Source: Natronospirillum sp965602035 (GTDB lineage Bacteria; Pseudomonadota; Gammaproteobacteria; Pseudomonadales; Natronospirillaceae). From it: a stretch of DNA of 64,000 bases. The stretch spans positions 806,001 through 870,000 of the forward strand of contig OZ271919.1 in assembly GCA_965602035.1 (NCBI GenBank), given 5' to 3'. Every line of letters begins with the position of its first letter. Positions within the stretch are counted from its first letter, which is position 1. Of the stretch, positions 7,961 to 16,617 are shown in pieces. A program made the position numbers and the translations under genes. Under the pieces are notes generated by a model. It saw nothing but the letters and a program-made list of their open reading frames with translations. It did not search any database and was not told where the DNA came from.

Positions 7961-8771
7961 ACACTCCAGGTCACAACGACGTTAAAGAGCTGGGGATACG
8001 TGGACCCGGACGCGGGGGATCTGATAGTCCCGATATTTTTTGGCTATCGTCAAACGCGGCCTCTGCTATCCTGGGCCGAGACCGGCAGAAACTGAACCTC
8101 GGACGAATTAAACAGATAGTTTTATTTTGGTAATGTCATTGAATATCTGGTCACGCCGGCTGTCCTGCCGTCAAACGCAGCACCTTCGGCCACGGGCCCA
8201 CTCATCCACGCAGGCGACAGGACGTGCCATGGGAATGGAACTCTCTGCAGCGGATACACAGACGTACAGGGTCTGCACTGTTCAGCCACCGCTGGATGCG
8301 ACACTGACTCACTCGCTCGAACACCGGTACGCCGGCACGAGCCGCCAGACCGGCTGCGTTGCCTTGCTGTGCCAGGAGCTTCGCCCCCACAACTACAGAC
8401 GCAAACAGATCGCCGCTGGTGCCAAATCGGTTCAGTTTCTTATCCCTCAATCCCGGTTTACCGACAGCGACGTTCAGATACGGGTAAGTCGCTCGCTTTC
8501 CGGCCATGTCTGGTCGCTCATTGAGGCGCCGACGCCAACTCTCTGCCTGAGGCATGTGCTTGCTCGGCACCGGTTCCTTCAGTCAGTCGCGGCACTCTCT
8601 GCCCCGGGGTGTTTATACCGTAGTGGCGTAGCCATCCCCAGAACGACTTCTCCGACAGCGGCGCTGTGGCAATCCCAGGCGTCGCTGGCCATGGTTGAAG
8701 CCAGCGCGGAGACTGGCCACCTGTGCTTTTTTGGTCCGCAGCTGGCCTGTCCGCAGCCCTGATCCAGTCGA
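7961..8771. other. 0.8-kb stretch with no recognised gene
   Basis: Between the chemoreceptor start and the LysR gene's stop there are long open frames on both strands: plus 8127-8762 (211 codons), minus 8202-8570 (122 codons) and minus 8518-8820. None gives a protein I recognise, and none has a good Shine-Dalgarno sequence. Their amino-acid make-up (Arg, His, Cys, Gln rich) is typical of shadow frames in GC-rich DNA. It could hold a decayed gene, an unfamiliar small gene or regulatory DNA. Only comparison with relatives can decide. Confidence 0.45.
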
Positions 8772-9758
8772 TCAGCCCGGCTCCCGAAGGCCGGTGGCGA
8801 CGGCTTCCTCCAGCAACCACTGACGTAGCACCCGTATTCCCTGTTCTCTTCGACGAGCCGTCTTCCAGGCGAAATAGAATTGATCGCCCGTCGTTACGGC
8901 GTGCGTGGGAATCCGGACAAAGCCTTCACCCGCACCCGGATGTGTGCCCTGTCGCTGATGATCCGGGCTAGCGTCGGCAGGCAGCATGTAGTCGTTGGTC
9001 AGAGCAATTCCCTGGTGATGCCGGGCCGCTTCCAGGGCCAGCAACATATGGCTGAAATGCTGGACTCTGGACCGCTCGGGCAGTTCCTGGCCTGCTGCCG
9101 CGTACCAGGCCTCCCAGTCCCCGCCCGCGCGGTTATAAATACTGTGGGTCGACAGATGAGTGAATTCAGCGAGTTCGTCAGGCCGCAGCGGCGCGACCGA
9201 CGTTTCCGGCAAGGCAGAAGGCCGGCCGAGCTCCCGGCACAGTCGCAACCAGTATTCCTGACTGCAGACGGGGAACAGCCGTTCGGTATAGAGCCGCTCG
9301 TAGCTGTAGGCGGACGACTCCTGATGAATGGTAATGAACCCGTCAGCGATGCGGTCGGTCAACGGTGTTTCGACATTGGCCATTTCCAGCACCAGGTCCA
9401 GCCATGGGTGCTGGCGCTGAAGCGCTGGCAAGCGGGGAACCAGCCAGCGCACGGCAAAGGAACTGAATACGCTGAGCCGCAGTTGCGATTGTTCCTGCCC
9501 GAGTACCTGATCACTGGCGCGTTCGATCTGCAACAAGGCGGAACCGATTGCGTCCAGATAAAGCCGCCCCTCCTCTGTCAGCATCAGCCGACGGCCCTGT
9601 CGGTTGAACAATCGTTCGCCCAGCCAGGTTTCGAGTTGCTTGATCTGGTGACTGATCGCGCTCTGGCTTACCGAGAGTTCGGTGGCCGCGGCCGAAAAAC
9701 TGTTCAACCGGGCCACGGCTTCAAACACCGGCAACGATTTGAGTGGGGGCAGCCTCAT
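8772..9758 (-). CDS. LysR-family transcriptional regulator (GcvA-like)
   Basis: A 328-residue LysR-type regulator. The N-terminal winged helix-turn-helix reads LPPLKSLPVFEAVARLNSFSAAATELSVSQSAISHQIKQLE, and the phrase PL-SL-FE-A is characteristic of the GcvA/AmpR branch. It is followed by a periplasmic-binding-like effector domain (about residues 90-300). The DMT-exporter gene is divergent, with about 110 bases between the two start codons. This is the usual layout for a LysR protein controlling its neighbour, so control of the exporter is inferred. The effector is unknown. Confidence 0.9.
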   Translation of the reverse strand: MRLPPLKSLPVFEAVARLNSFSAAATELSVSQSAISHQIKQLETWLGERLFNRQGRRLMLTEEGRLYLDAIGSALLQIERASDQVLGQEQSQLRLSVFSSFAVRWLVPRLPALQRQHPWLDLVLEMANVETPLTDRIADGFITIHQESSAYSYERLYTERLFPVCSQEYWLRLCRELGRPSALPETSVAPLRPDELAEFTHLSTHSIYNRAGGDWEAWYAAAGQELPERSRVQHFSHMLLALEAARHHQGIALTNDYMLPADASPDHQRQGTHPGAGEGFVRIPTHAVTTGDQFYFAWKTARRREQGIRVLRQWLLEEAVATGLREPG

Positions 9759-9867
9759 TATCTAATTTTCTAATAGCAAAGAATTTAGTTCATTTTATCG
9801 GATATTGAATGTCGTGCACACTCCGCGCTGTCCTGAGTCCATAGCCAAACACACACGGGAGCGCGTC

Positions 9868-10764
9868 ATGTCAGGAAAGACGGTAAACAGTGCCATGTTA
9901 TTGCTGGTCCTGGGCAATGCCCTGGCGATCGGCTCTGACGTGTTCGTCAAGTTGCTGGAACCGGGAGCACCCGTACTTCAGTTCGCCCTCTTTCGGATCG
10001 TTATAACGGTACTGCTACTGACGCCATTCGTTCTGGCGGTCTCAGGGGACCGTCTGTGGGCCGGTGTTCGGGTGCACGCCATTCGTGCCCACGCTCAATT
10101 GGGCGGCATTATCTGCATGGTGATCAGCCTCACACATCTGCCATTGGCAACGGCCAATGCCATCTTCTATGCCGCCCCGCTGTTTGTTCTTGCCCTGGCA
10201 TGGCTGGTGCACCGGGAGTCTGCAACCTGGCTGAGCGGTGTGGCTGTTGTCAGCGGATTCATGGGCATCCTGGTAATCCTCCGCCCGGGTGAATTCGGTT
10301 GGGCGGCTGTTGCGGCGCTGGGTGCTGCTCTGGCCCTGGCAATCAATGCGATTCTCGTCCGGTCCTTACCGCCGGCGCAGTCCATGGTGCAGAAACTGTT
10401 CCTGAATTATTTTCTCATACTGCCGGCCGGTGCTCTGCTTGCGTGGTGGGAAAATGCGCCTCTGCATCCGGGCGTTCTTGTCAGTGCCGCCGGATCTGCG
10501 ATCATGATTCTCGGGTACAATGTCACCGTGCTACTGGCCTATCGAACAGTGGCTGCCCACAAGGTAACCAGCGCCGAGTACACCGGGTTGATCTGGGCGG
10601 TTCTGATCGGATGGGTGTTTTTCAGCGAGATACCGGATGTCGGATTTCTGATCGGCAGTGTCATGATAGTCGTACCACTGATGATCATAGGCCTCCGTTC
10701 GGGCCGCAGAAAGCGCATCGCATCACGGCTGAACATGGCCAGTGCGAGGCAGAGCACCGGCTGA
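9868..10764 (+). CDS. DMT superfamily (EamA) transporter
   Basis: A 298-residue membrane protein with about ten hydrophobic helices in two EamA repeats; the first repeat shows the helix 3-4 signature LPLATANAIFYAAPLFVLALAWLV split across two segments. EamA proteins export amino acids or other metabolites, and this branch resembles S-adenosylmethionine or drug/metabolite exporters, though the substrate cannot be assigned. The start is ATG at 9868 (MSGKTVN) with a GGGAG motif before it; a longer frame from a TTG at 9805 looks unlikely. It is divergent from the LysR regulator and 32 bases upstream of the acyltransferase gene. Confidence 0.9.
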   Translation: MSGKTVNSAMLLLVLGNALAIGSDVFVKLLEPGAPVLQFALFRIVITVLLLTPFVLAVSGDRLWAGVRVHAIRAHAQLGGIICMVISLTHLPLATANAIFYAAPLFVLALAWLVHRESATWLSGVAVVSGFMGILVILRPGEFGWAAVAALGAALALAINAILVRSLPPAQSMVQKLFLNYFLILPAGALLAWWENAPLHPGVLVSAAGSAIMILGYNVTVLLAYRTVAAHKVTSAEYTGLIWAVLIGWVFFSEIPDVGFLIGSVMIVVPLMIIGLRSGRRKRIASRLNMASARQSTG

Positions 10765-10796
10765 AACGATGAAAAGTTGCAGGGAGCCGCCACTGT

Positions 10797-11600
10797 ATGT
10801 CCGGGGATTTTCTGGCTGACTGGCCACACTGGTTGAAGACCACCGTATTCACCCTGACCGGCATTCGGCGGGCCAATCGACTGCTGGCTGAAGCCGCCTC
10901 AGACAGCCGGGGAGATGGCGAGTTCCTTACCCGTGTGCTTGCCCGGTTGCGCATCACTGTGCATGTCCAGGGCACTCTGGACGCCGAGGTTACCCGTAGT
11001 ACTCCGGTGATTATTGCCGGCAACCATCCACACGGATTGATCGATGCCCTGACCCTCGGGAGTATTGCCGAACAGATGGGGCGCAGACCCATAATGATGG
11101 CACGGCATTTCCTGACGGTATTCGAACCCCTTGAGCCCCTCCTGTTGCCGTTGGTGGTTCAAGCCGACCGGTCGTCACGGAATGGGCGCAAACAGTTTCA
11201 GGCAGCCACAGCCGCGCTGTCGGAAGGTCAGGCCGTGATCATGACCCCGGCCGGACGCCTGAGCCTGCCGGACCGGATTGGCGCCGAGCCGCGGGATGCG
11301 CCCTGGCGAACCGGCCTGGTCCGCCTCGCCCGTGCCACAGAGGCGACCATAATACCGATAACGCTCACCATGCGTGTGCCGCGCTGGGTTTACTGGATGC
11401 ACCGGGTCCACCCGATCGCCCGCTCGGTGCTGCAGGTCTGGCAGTTGCTGTTGCGTCGCCCCCAGACCATTACCGCCCGCGTTCACACGCCGGTGCCACC
11501 GGACGCGCTGGCAGGCCTGACCGACCATGAAGCCACGGTCAGAGTGCAATACCAGGTGTGTGGCCCGACCGCCGGTCGCGCAGACGCCACCAGAACGTGA
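10797..11600 (+). CDS. PlsC-like lysophospholipid/glycerol-phosphate acyltransferase
   Basis: A 267-residue protein of the PlsC (LPLAT) superfamily. Motif I is present as NHPHGLIDAL, in the NHPNxLLD style seen in one branch of the family, and motif III as TPAGRLSLPD (about residues 142-151). It probably moves an acyl chain onto a lysophospholipid or similar acceptor at the inner membrane. The exact substrate is not predictable. The last 62 bases overlap the end of the convergent transporter gene. The C-terminal tail (GRADATRT) is low in conserved-looking features. Confidence 0.8.
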   Translation: MSGDFLADWPHWLKTTVFTLTGIRRANRLLAEAASDSRGDGEFLTRVLARLRITVHVQGTLDAEVTRSTPVIIAGNHPHGLIDALTLGSIAEQMGRRPIMMARHFLTVFEPLEPLLLPLVVQADRSSRNGRKQFQAATAALSEGQAVIMTPAGRLSLPDRIGAEPRDAPWRTGLVRLARATEATIIPITLTMRVPRWVYWMHRVHPIARSVLQVWQLLLRRPQTITARVHTPVPPDALAGLTDHEATVRVQYQVCGPTAGRADATRT

Positions 11601-12477
11601 GCAACAGGCCACTGATCAAATGCCAGACGCCCCAGAACGCGGTAATGACCATCATCGCACCCTGATCCGGAAAGAAGTTGAACAGCAGAATCAGCCCGAG
11701 CCCGGAATTCTGGATCCCGACTTCCAGCGTGACAGCACGCCGGTCCGGGCCGGCCAGCCGCAGAGCCTGCCCGAGCCCGGCCCCGAGCAACAGCGCGAAC
11801 GCATTGTGCAGAATCACAAACCCGGCAAAGTAGCTGAAATAGCTCAGAAACAACGCACCGTTGTTCAACAGGGCAACTGTCACAAATAGCAGGAACAGGA
11901 GCAGGCTCAGGCGCTTCAACACCGGCTCCAGATGGCGACGGCACCATCGGAACCGGCTGCCGGCCCACATGCCGAGAACCAGTGGCACGGCAAGGACCAG
12001 AACAATCAGGGTAAGAATCTGACCAGGGCCGACCGCGATACTCGCCAGTATTTCCCGCGTCGCAGGGTTCACTGATCCCCAGAACGTAAAGTTGAGCGGC
12101 GTCATCAGCATCGCCGCCAGACTGCTCGTGGCCGTCATACTGACGGACGTCGCCACACTGCCGCGAGACAGCCAGGTGAGAATGTTGGAGAAGGACCCGC
12201 CCGGACAACTGGCAACCAGAATCATACCCAGGGCGATGCCCGGCTGCATGGGTACCAACAGCGTCAGGGCACCGGTAAGCGCCGGCAGCAGCAGGAACTG
12301 CGCCAGTAATCCGGTTACCGGCGCACGGGGAGCCTGCACTACCCGTCTGAAATCGCTGGGCCGAAGCCTGAGCGCCACGCCGAACATCATGACGGCCAGC
12401 AGTAGGTTGAGCACCAGTTGGCTGCCGGGGTCAAACTCAATGCTCAGGCCGGACAGTGGGTTCGCAACAGTCGTCAT
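11539..12477 (-). CDS. Bile acid:sodium symporter (BASS) family transporter
   Basis: A 312-residue protein with about nine or ten membrane helices. Recognisable BASS segments are MFGVALRLRPSDFRRV near the N-terminus, LVASCPGGSFSNILTWLSRGSVATSVSMTATSS (two parts of the sodium-binding crossover) and GIQNSGLGLIL. Members import sulfated or carboxylated organic anions or pantoate with sodium; the substrate here is unknown. The 3' end overlaps that of the acyltransferase on the opposite strand by 62 bases. Confidence 0.9.
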   Translation of the reverse strand: MTTVANPLSGLSIEFDPGSQLVLNLLLAVMMFGVALRLRPSDFRRVVQAPRAPVTGLLAQFLLLPALTGALTLLVPMQPGIALGMILVASCPGGSFSNILTWLSRGSVATSVSMTATSSLAAMLMTPLNFTFWGSVNPATREILASIAVGPGQILTLIVLVLAVPLVLGMWAGSRFRWCRRHLEPVLKRLSLLLFLLFVTVALLNNGALFLSYFSYFAGFVILHNAFALLLGAGLGQALRLAGPDRRAVTLEVGIQNSGLGLILLFNFFPDQGAMMVITAFWGVWHLISGLLLTFWWRLRDRRSGHTPGIAL

Positions 12478-12535
12478 AATACCTGTGACAGAGGTGGCCG
12501 TTCAGTAACCCAGTATGACAGAATCCGGCAATAAA

Positions 12536-13198
12536 TCAGGTGTTGGCCAGGTAGGTTTCAATGCCGGCATTGGTCTGTGATCCGGGTGTCAGGCGACTGG
12601 CGATCAGGAGCACATCCATCGCCTGCGTCAGTGATTTCTCGGTCGGTCCGTCTATTGACCCGGCCAGATCAGAGTTCAGGAATGCATCCAGTTGGCTGCG
12701 AACGGTCTCCAGCATGCGGTTGTCAGCCTGACCATCGCGCGACTCTATGGTACCCAGAGCAGTATCCACCCGCTCCAGAATTCCCGCTAACGGCGTGTCG
12801 TCCGCCAGAGATGCCCGGAATTCACTGATGGTGGAGCGCAGGCTCGACAGGCGGGTTGCGCTCTCGGCCGGCGACCGGTTGCCGGTTTCCTGCCCGGCGG
12901 CGGCAATATCGGCCCCCAGAGATTCAGCCTCACGGCCGGAAATAAAACCGAACTGTTGCAGGCGCTCTATAAAGGCCGATGAAAGCTCAAAGCCCGGCCC
13001 GCGAATATTGAATTCCTGATTCAACGCAGACAGCTTTTCCGCCCGCGTGCTGAGCGAGGCGGCATCGACCGTGCTGCCGGTGTCAGGGCCAAATGCCTGC
13101 GTTTGGGTCGGCTGCCGCGATGCCGCCGTGGCGAGGCCGCTACTCGCGCCGGAGCGCCCGCCCACGCCAGGCCAACCGAATTCACTGAACAGATTCAT
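12536..13198 (-). CDS. Protein of unknown function, 220 residues
   Basis: I do not recognise this protein. It starts at an ATG (MNLFSEFGWPG) with GGAGG eight bases upstream, and ends before the BASS transporter start. Residues 10-50 are rich in Gly, Ser, Thr and Ala and probably disordered. The rest is predicted largely helical, with two regions of similar flavour (LSALNQEFNIRGPGFEL and the C-terminal helix bundle). There is no signal peptide or membrane segment and no cysteine. It lies 33 bases after serS on the same strand and may be co-transcribed. Confidence 0.7.
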   Translation of the reverse strand: MNLFSEFGWPGVGGRSGASSGLATAASRQPTQTQAFGPDTGSTVDAASLSTRAEKLSALNQEFNIRGPGFELSSAFIERLQQFGFISGREAESLGADIAAAGQETGNRSPAESATRLSSLRSTISEFRASLADDTPLAGILERVDTALGTIESRDGQADNRMLETVRSQLDAFLNSDLAGSIDGPTEKSLTQAMDVLLIASRLTPGSQTNAGIETYLANT

Positions 13199-13231
13199 GG
13201 CACGCACCTCCGATGCGACGAGTTGCTTAAA

Positions 13232-14563
13232 TCAACGATTAAGCAAAACCCGTGCAAATGACCGAGGATCGACATGTAAATCTTTCTGGCCACCCATGTA
13301 ACCCTGAAGTACTGATGGCACCTCAATGCGGCCGTCTGCCAACTGATAGTTCTCCAGTACCGCCACCAGCGCCCGGCCTACCGCGAGCCCGGACCCATTC
13401 AGTGTATGCACGAGCTCCGGTTTGCCGGTCTCCGGATTACGCCAGCGGGCCTTCATGCGCCGGGCCTGAAAGTCCGTCATGTTGGAGCAGCTGGATATTT
13501 CCCGGTAGGTTTTCTGGGCCGGCAGCCAGACTTCAAGGTCGTAGGTCATGGCCGCGCCGAAGGTCATATCACCCCCACAGAGTGCCACCTTGCGGTACGG
13601 AAGTTCCAGCGCCCGCAATATGGCCTCGGCATGACTGGTCAGTTCCTCCAGCGCCGCGTCGGAGCGATCCGGACGCACCACCTGAACCAGTTCCACTTTC
13701 TCGAATTGGTGCTGGCGGATCATGCCTCGGGTGTCCTTGCCATAAGAGCCCGCCTCGCTGCGAAAGCATGGCGTATGTGCGGTGAACCTGAGCTGGCCGT
13801 CTTCCGGCAGCTCCAGGATCTCGTCCCGGGCAAGGTTGGCCAGCGTCACTTCGCTGGTGGGAATCAGATAATACTGGCTCTGTCCGAAGGGTACCCTGAA
13901 CAGGTCTTCTTCAAATTTGGGGAGCTGCGATGTACCCAGCAGTGACGCTTCGTTCACCATGTAGGGTGTATTGACTTCTTCGTAACCGTGCTCACGGGTA
14001 TGTTGATCGAGCATGAACTGCGCAAGCGCCCGGTGCAGGCGTGCAATATCGCCGCGCATCACCACAAATCGTGATCCGGTGAGTTTGGATCCCGCCGCGA
14101 AATCGAGGCCACCGAGGGCTTCTCCCAGGGTCACATGGTCAGCCGGCGTGAAGTCAAAGGTGCGCGGCTCGCCCCACCGGGACAGCTCTACGTTGTCGGT
14201 TTCGTCCTCTCCCTCGGGCACAGAATCCTTTGGCAGGTTCGGCATGTCCAGCAGCAGCTCGTGCAACTGTGCCTGCAGCTGGTCAAGTTCCTGTGAAAGG
14301 ACGTTCAGTTCTTCATCCAGGCCGGCGCCATCGCGGGCTACCTGTTCCTTGGCCTCTTCCACCGGTGTGCCGGCTTTGACCAGCTCCCCGATGCGCTTTG
14401 CGAGCTTCTTGCGCGCGGCCTGTTTTTCTTCCGCCGCCACCTGGACTCGCTTGCGCTCGGCTTCCAGAGCCCGGAAGCGATCGGTATCGAAGCGGTAGCC
14501 TTTTTTTGTCAGCGCGTCCGCCACAGCGTCCGGGTCCTGGCGCAGCGCTTTGATATCCAGCAT
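13232..14563 (-). CDS. serS: Seryl-tRNA synthetase
   Basis: A 443-residue class II aminoacyl-tRNA synthetase that charges tRNA-Ser and tRNA-Sec. The N-terminal long coiled-coil arm (about residues 25-105) binds the tRNA extra arm. Motif 2 is CFRSEAGSYGKDTRGMIRQHQFEKVE and motif 3 is NGSGLAVGRALVAVLE. It lies downstream of rarA in the usual lolA-rarA-serS order. An 8-base inverted repeat (13223-13246) surrounds its stop codon; without a following T run it is not a clear terminator. Confidence 0.98.
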   Translation of the reverse strand: MLDIKALRQDPDAVADALTKKGYRFDTDRFRALEAERKRVQVAAEEKQAARKKLAKRIGELVKAGTPVEEAKEQVARDGAGLDEELNVLSQELDQLQAQLHELLLDMPNLPKDSVPEGEDETDNVELSRWGEPRTFDFTPADHVTLGEALGGLDFAAGSKLTGSRFVVMRGDIARLHRALAQFMLDQHTREHGYEEVNTPYMVNEASLLGTSQLPKFEEDLFRVPFGQSQYYLIPTSEVTLANLARDEILELPEDGQLRFTAHTPCFRSEAGSYGKDTRGMIRQHQFEKVELVQVVRPDRSDAALEELTSHAEAILRALELPYRKVALCGGDMTFGAAMTYDLEVWLPAQKTYREISSCSNMTDFQARRMKARWRNPETGKPELVHTLNGSGLAVGRALVAVLENYQLADGRIEVPSVLQGYMGGQKDLHVDPRSFARVLLNR

Positions 14564-14601
14564 AGTCTGTTCCTGTGTCTGAGCACCGGACCGCGTTGGA
14601 T

Positions 14602-15927
14602 TCAGCGGTTATATCGTCGGTGCGTCGATTTTCTGTCAAGGTCTCGGAAGTGTCGCAATTTTGCCGCAATTTTGCTTTCCAGACCACGTTCGACGGGTTC
14701 GTAGTGGCGAATTTCGCCGAGCGCCTCCGGGAAGTAGCTTTCCCCAGCCGCGTAGGCTTCGGGTTCATCGTGGGCATACCGATAGCCCTCGCCCATGCGC
14801 ATTTCCTTCATCAGCGCTGTGGGCGCATTGCGCAGATGCATGGGAACATCATGGTCGCCGCTCTCGGCAACCGTCTGACGCATCCTGTTATAGGCCTGAT
14901 AGACGGCATTCGATTTCGGGGCGCAGGCAAGATAGACCAGTGCCTGCGCGATCGTGAGCTCACCTTCCGGCGACCCCAGGCGTGTTTGCACATCCCAGGC
15001 GTTCAGTGCCAGTTGCAACGCTCTGGGATCGGCGTTGCCGATGTCCTCTGATGCCATGCGCACCACGCGCCGGGCTACATAGAGCGGGTCCACACCACCG
15101 TCCAGCATACGGCAGAACCAGTAGAGCGCAGCGTCGGGGTCGCTCCCCCGAACGGACTTGTGCAGCGCGGATATCTGTTCGTAGAACCGGTCGCCCCCTT
15201 TATCGAAACCCCGAATCTGTTCACCCAACAGCGTGGACAGTGTTTCCGAATCGGCAGTCTGGCCGGGCTCCAGTTGCGCACAGACGGATTCCAGCGCGTT
15301 CAGGGCCCGCCGCGCGTCGCCCATGGCAGCGCGAGCGATCAACATTAACGCGTCCTCGGAGAACGCATCTGCGCTTGAGGCCACCTGTTCATCGGCCTCC
15401 AGCGCCCGTTTCAGCACCTGGCCTATTTCTTCTTCCTCAAAGGGCTGAAGTCGGTATACCGTGGCGCGTGAGAGTAATGCGCGATTGAGCTCGAACGATG
15501 GGTTTTCAGTGGTGGCTCCGATGAACATGACGGTACCGGCCTCAACATGGGGCAGAAACGCATCCTGCTGACCTTTATTGAAACGGTGAACCTCATCCAC
15601 GAACAGGACGGTGGCTCGACCCTGCTGGCGGCGCATCTGAGCGCGTTCAATGACGTCACGGATATCCTTGACCCCGGCCATTACCGCTGAAATCTGCACG
15701 AATTCCGCGTCCACTGCCTGGGTGATCAAGCGGGCCAGTGTGGTCTTTCCGGTACCCGGCGGCCCCCAGAAGATCATGCTCTGGAGTGCACCCCGATTCA
15801 GTAGCTGACGTATCGGGCCGTGCTCGCCCAGAAGATGTGACTGTCCGAGGTACGCATCCAGCGTTGCCGGGCGCATGCGCTCGGCAAGCGGCCGGTAGCC
15901 ATTGCTCTGGTCAGCAAAGAGGTCCAT
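14602..15927 (-). CDS. rarA: Replication-associated recombination protein A (AAA+ ATPase)
   Basis: A 441-residue AAA+ protein related to clamp-loader subunits and eukaryotic WRNIP1. Walker A is GPPGTGKTTLARL (about residue 55), Walker B is VLFVDEVHRFNK, and sensor 1 lies in GATTENPSFELN. A C-terminal tetramerisation region includes YKYAHD/YFPEAL-like segments. It acts at stalled replication forks with SSB and RecA. The ATG start shares one base with the lolA stop (TGATG), so translation is probably coupled. A TTG one codon earlier is also possible. Confidence 0.97.
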   Translation of the reverse strand: MDLFADQSNGYRPLAERMRPATLDAYLGQSHLLGEHGPIRQLLNRGALQSMIFWGPPGTGKTTLARLITQAVDAEFVQISAVMAGVKDIRDVIERAQMRRQQGRATVLFVDEVHRFNKGQQDAFLPHVEAGTVMFIGATTENPSFELNRALLSRATVYRLQPFEEEEIGQVLKRALEADEQVASSADAFSEDALMLIARAAMGDARRALNALESVCAQLEPGQTADSETLSTLLGEQIRGFDKGGDRFYEQISALHKSVRGSDPDAALYWFCRMLDGGVDPLYVARRVVRMASEDIGNADPRALQLALNAWDVQTRLGSPEGELTIAQALVYLACAPKSNAVYQAYNRMRQTVAESGDHDVPMHLRNAPTALMKEMRMGEGYRYAHDEPEAYAAGESYFPEALGEIRHYEPVERGLESKIAAKLRHFRDLDRKSTHRRYNR

Positions 15928-16598
15928 CAACCACCCAGTTGCTCGAGCACATCCACATCATCGGGCGGCCTGAACTCAAAGACCGCCGGATCTATGCTGG
16001 AATTGAGGGTCAATTCCGAAAACCGGATACGGGTCACCTGATCAAACGAGTCGACAAGCGTCAGACTGACCGGCATTCCACCTTCAAACTGAAGACTCAG
16101 CCGCTGGATCATGGCATCTTGACCGGTAGGGGTCAGCGTGTAACGTACCTGGGTCTGCGAGCTTCGTTCTGCGGTGACAGAATAGCGCTCGGCGATCTGC
16201 TCGCGTGTGCCGGTAAAAACCAGTGCCGGCGATTGCTCGAACTGTCCCTCAAGCGGCTGGCGTGTTGCCTGGAACAGATCCACATCGTGTATCCACAGAG
16301 TTTGACCATCGGCATAGATTGCCTGCTCGAAGGGCGGCCGTGTATACCAATAGAGACGGTCAGGGCGCTGAAGTTTGAACTCACCGTCCAGTGTCCGCTG
16401 TGGTTCACCGGCGCTGCCCAATGTCTGCTGTTCAAAGCGACCGGTGAGCGTACTGAGGCCACTGAGCGTGTCCATGAGCCCGGCCAGTGCGTCCCGCTCG
16501 TCCTGCGCCCAGACGGGCTGCAGGGCGCTCAGAACCAACGCAAATACTACCAGAGCCGCCCTGGGCCCGGGGCGGCATCCAACTCTGATGCGGATCAC
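15927..16598 (-). CDS. lolA: Outer-membrane lipoprotein carrier protein LolA
   Basis: A periplasmic chaperone that takes lipoproteins from LolCDE and passes them to LolB. A GTG start at 16598 with a GGGAGAAG motif gives a signal peptide: basic VIRIRVGCRPGPR, hydrophobic ALVVFALVLSAL, cleavage after VWA. The mature protein has LTGRFEQQ, GEFKLQRPDRLYWYTRPPFEQ and YADGQTLWIHDVDLFQ, typical of the LolA half-barrel. A longer frame upstream would run into ftsK and is rejected. It sits between ftsK and rarA, the usual position. Confidence 0.95.
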   Translation of the reverse strand: MIRIRVGCRPGPRAALVVFALVLSALQPVWAQDERDALAGLMDTLSGLSTLTGRFEQQTLGSAGEPQRTLDGEFKLQRPDRLYWYTRPPFEQAIYADGQTLWIHDVDLFQATRQPLEGQFEQSPALVFTGTREQIAERYSVTAERSSQTQVRYTLTPTGQDAMIQRLSLQFEGGMPVSLTLVDSFDQVTRIRFSELTLNSSIDPAVFEFRPPDDVDVLEQLGG

Positions 16599-16617
16599 TG
16601 TCTTCTCCCGTCTGTGG

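Noticed and set aside
8127..8762. 211-codon plus-strand frame as a gene
   Set aside because: Peptide is Arg/His/Cys/Gln rich with no domain or start signal; it overlaps minus-strand frames of similar quality.
13223..13246. TTGCTTAA/TTAAGCAA hairpin around the serS stop as a terminator
   Set aside because: The stem is AT-rich and no T run follows on the minus strand; the next gene is close and likely co-transcribed.
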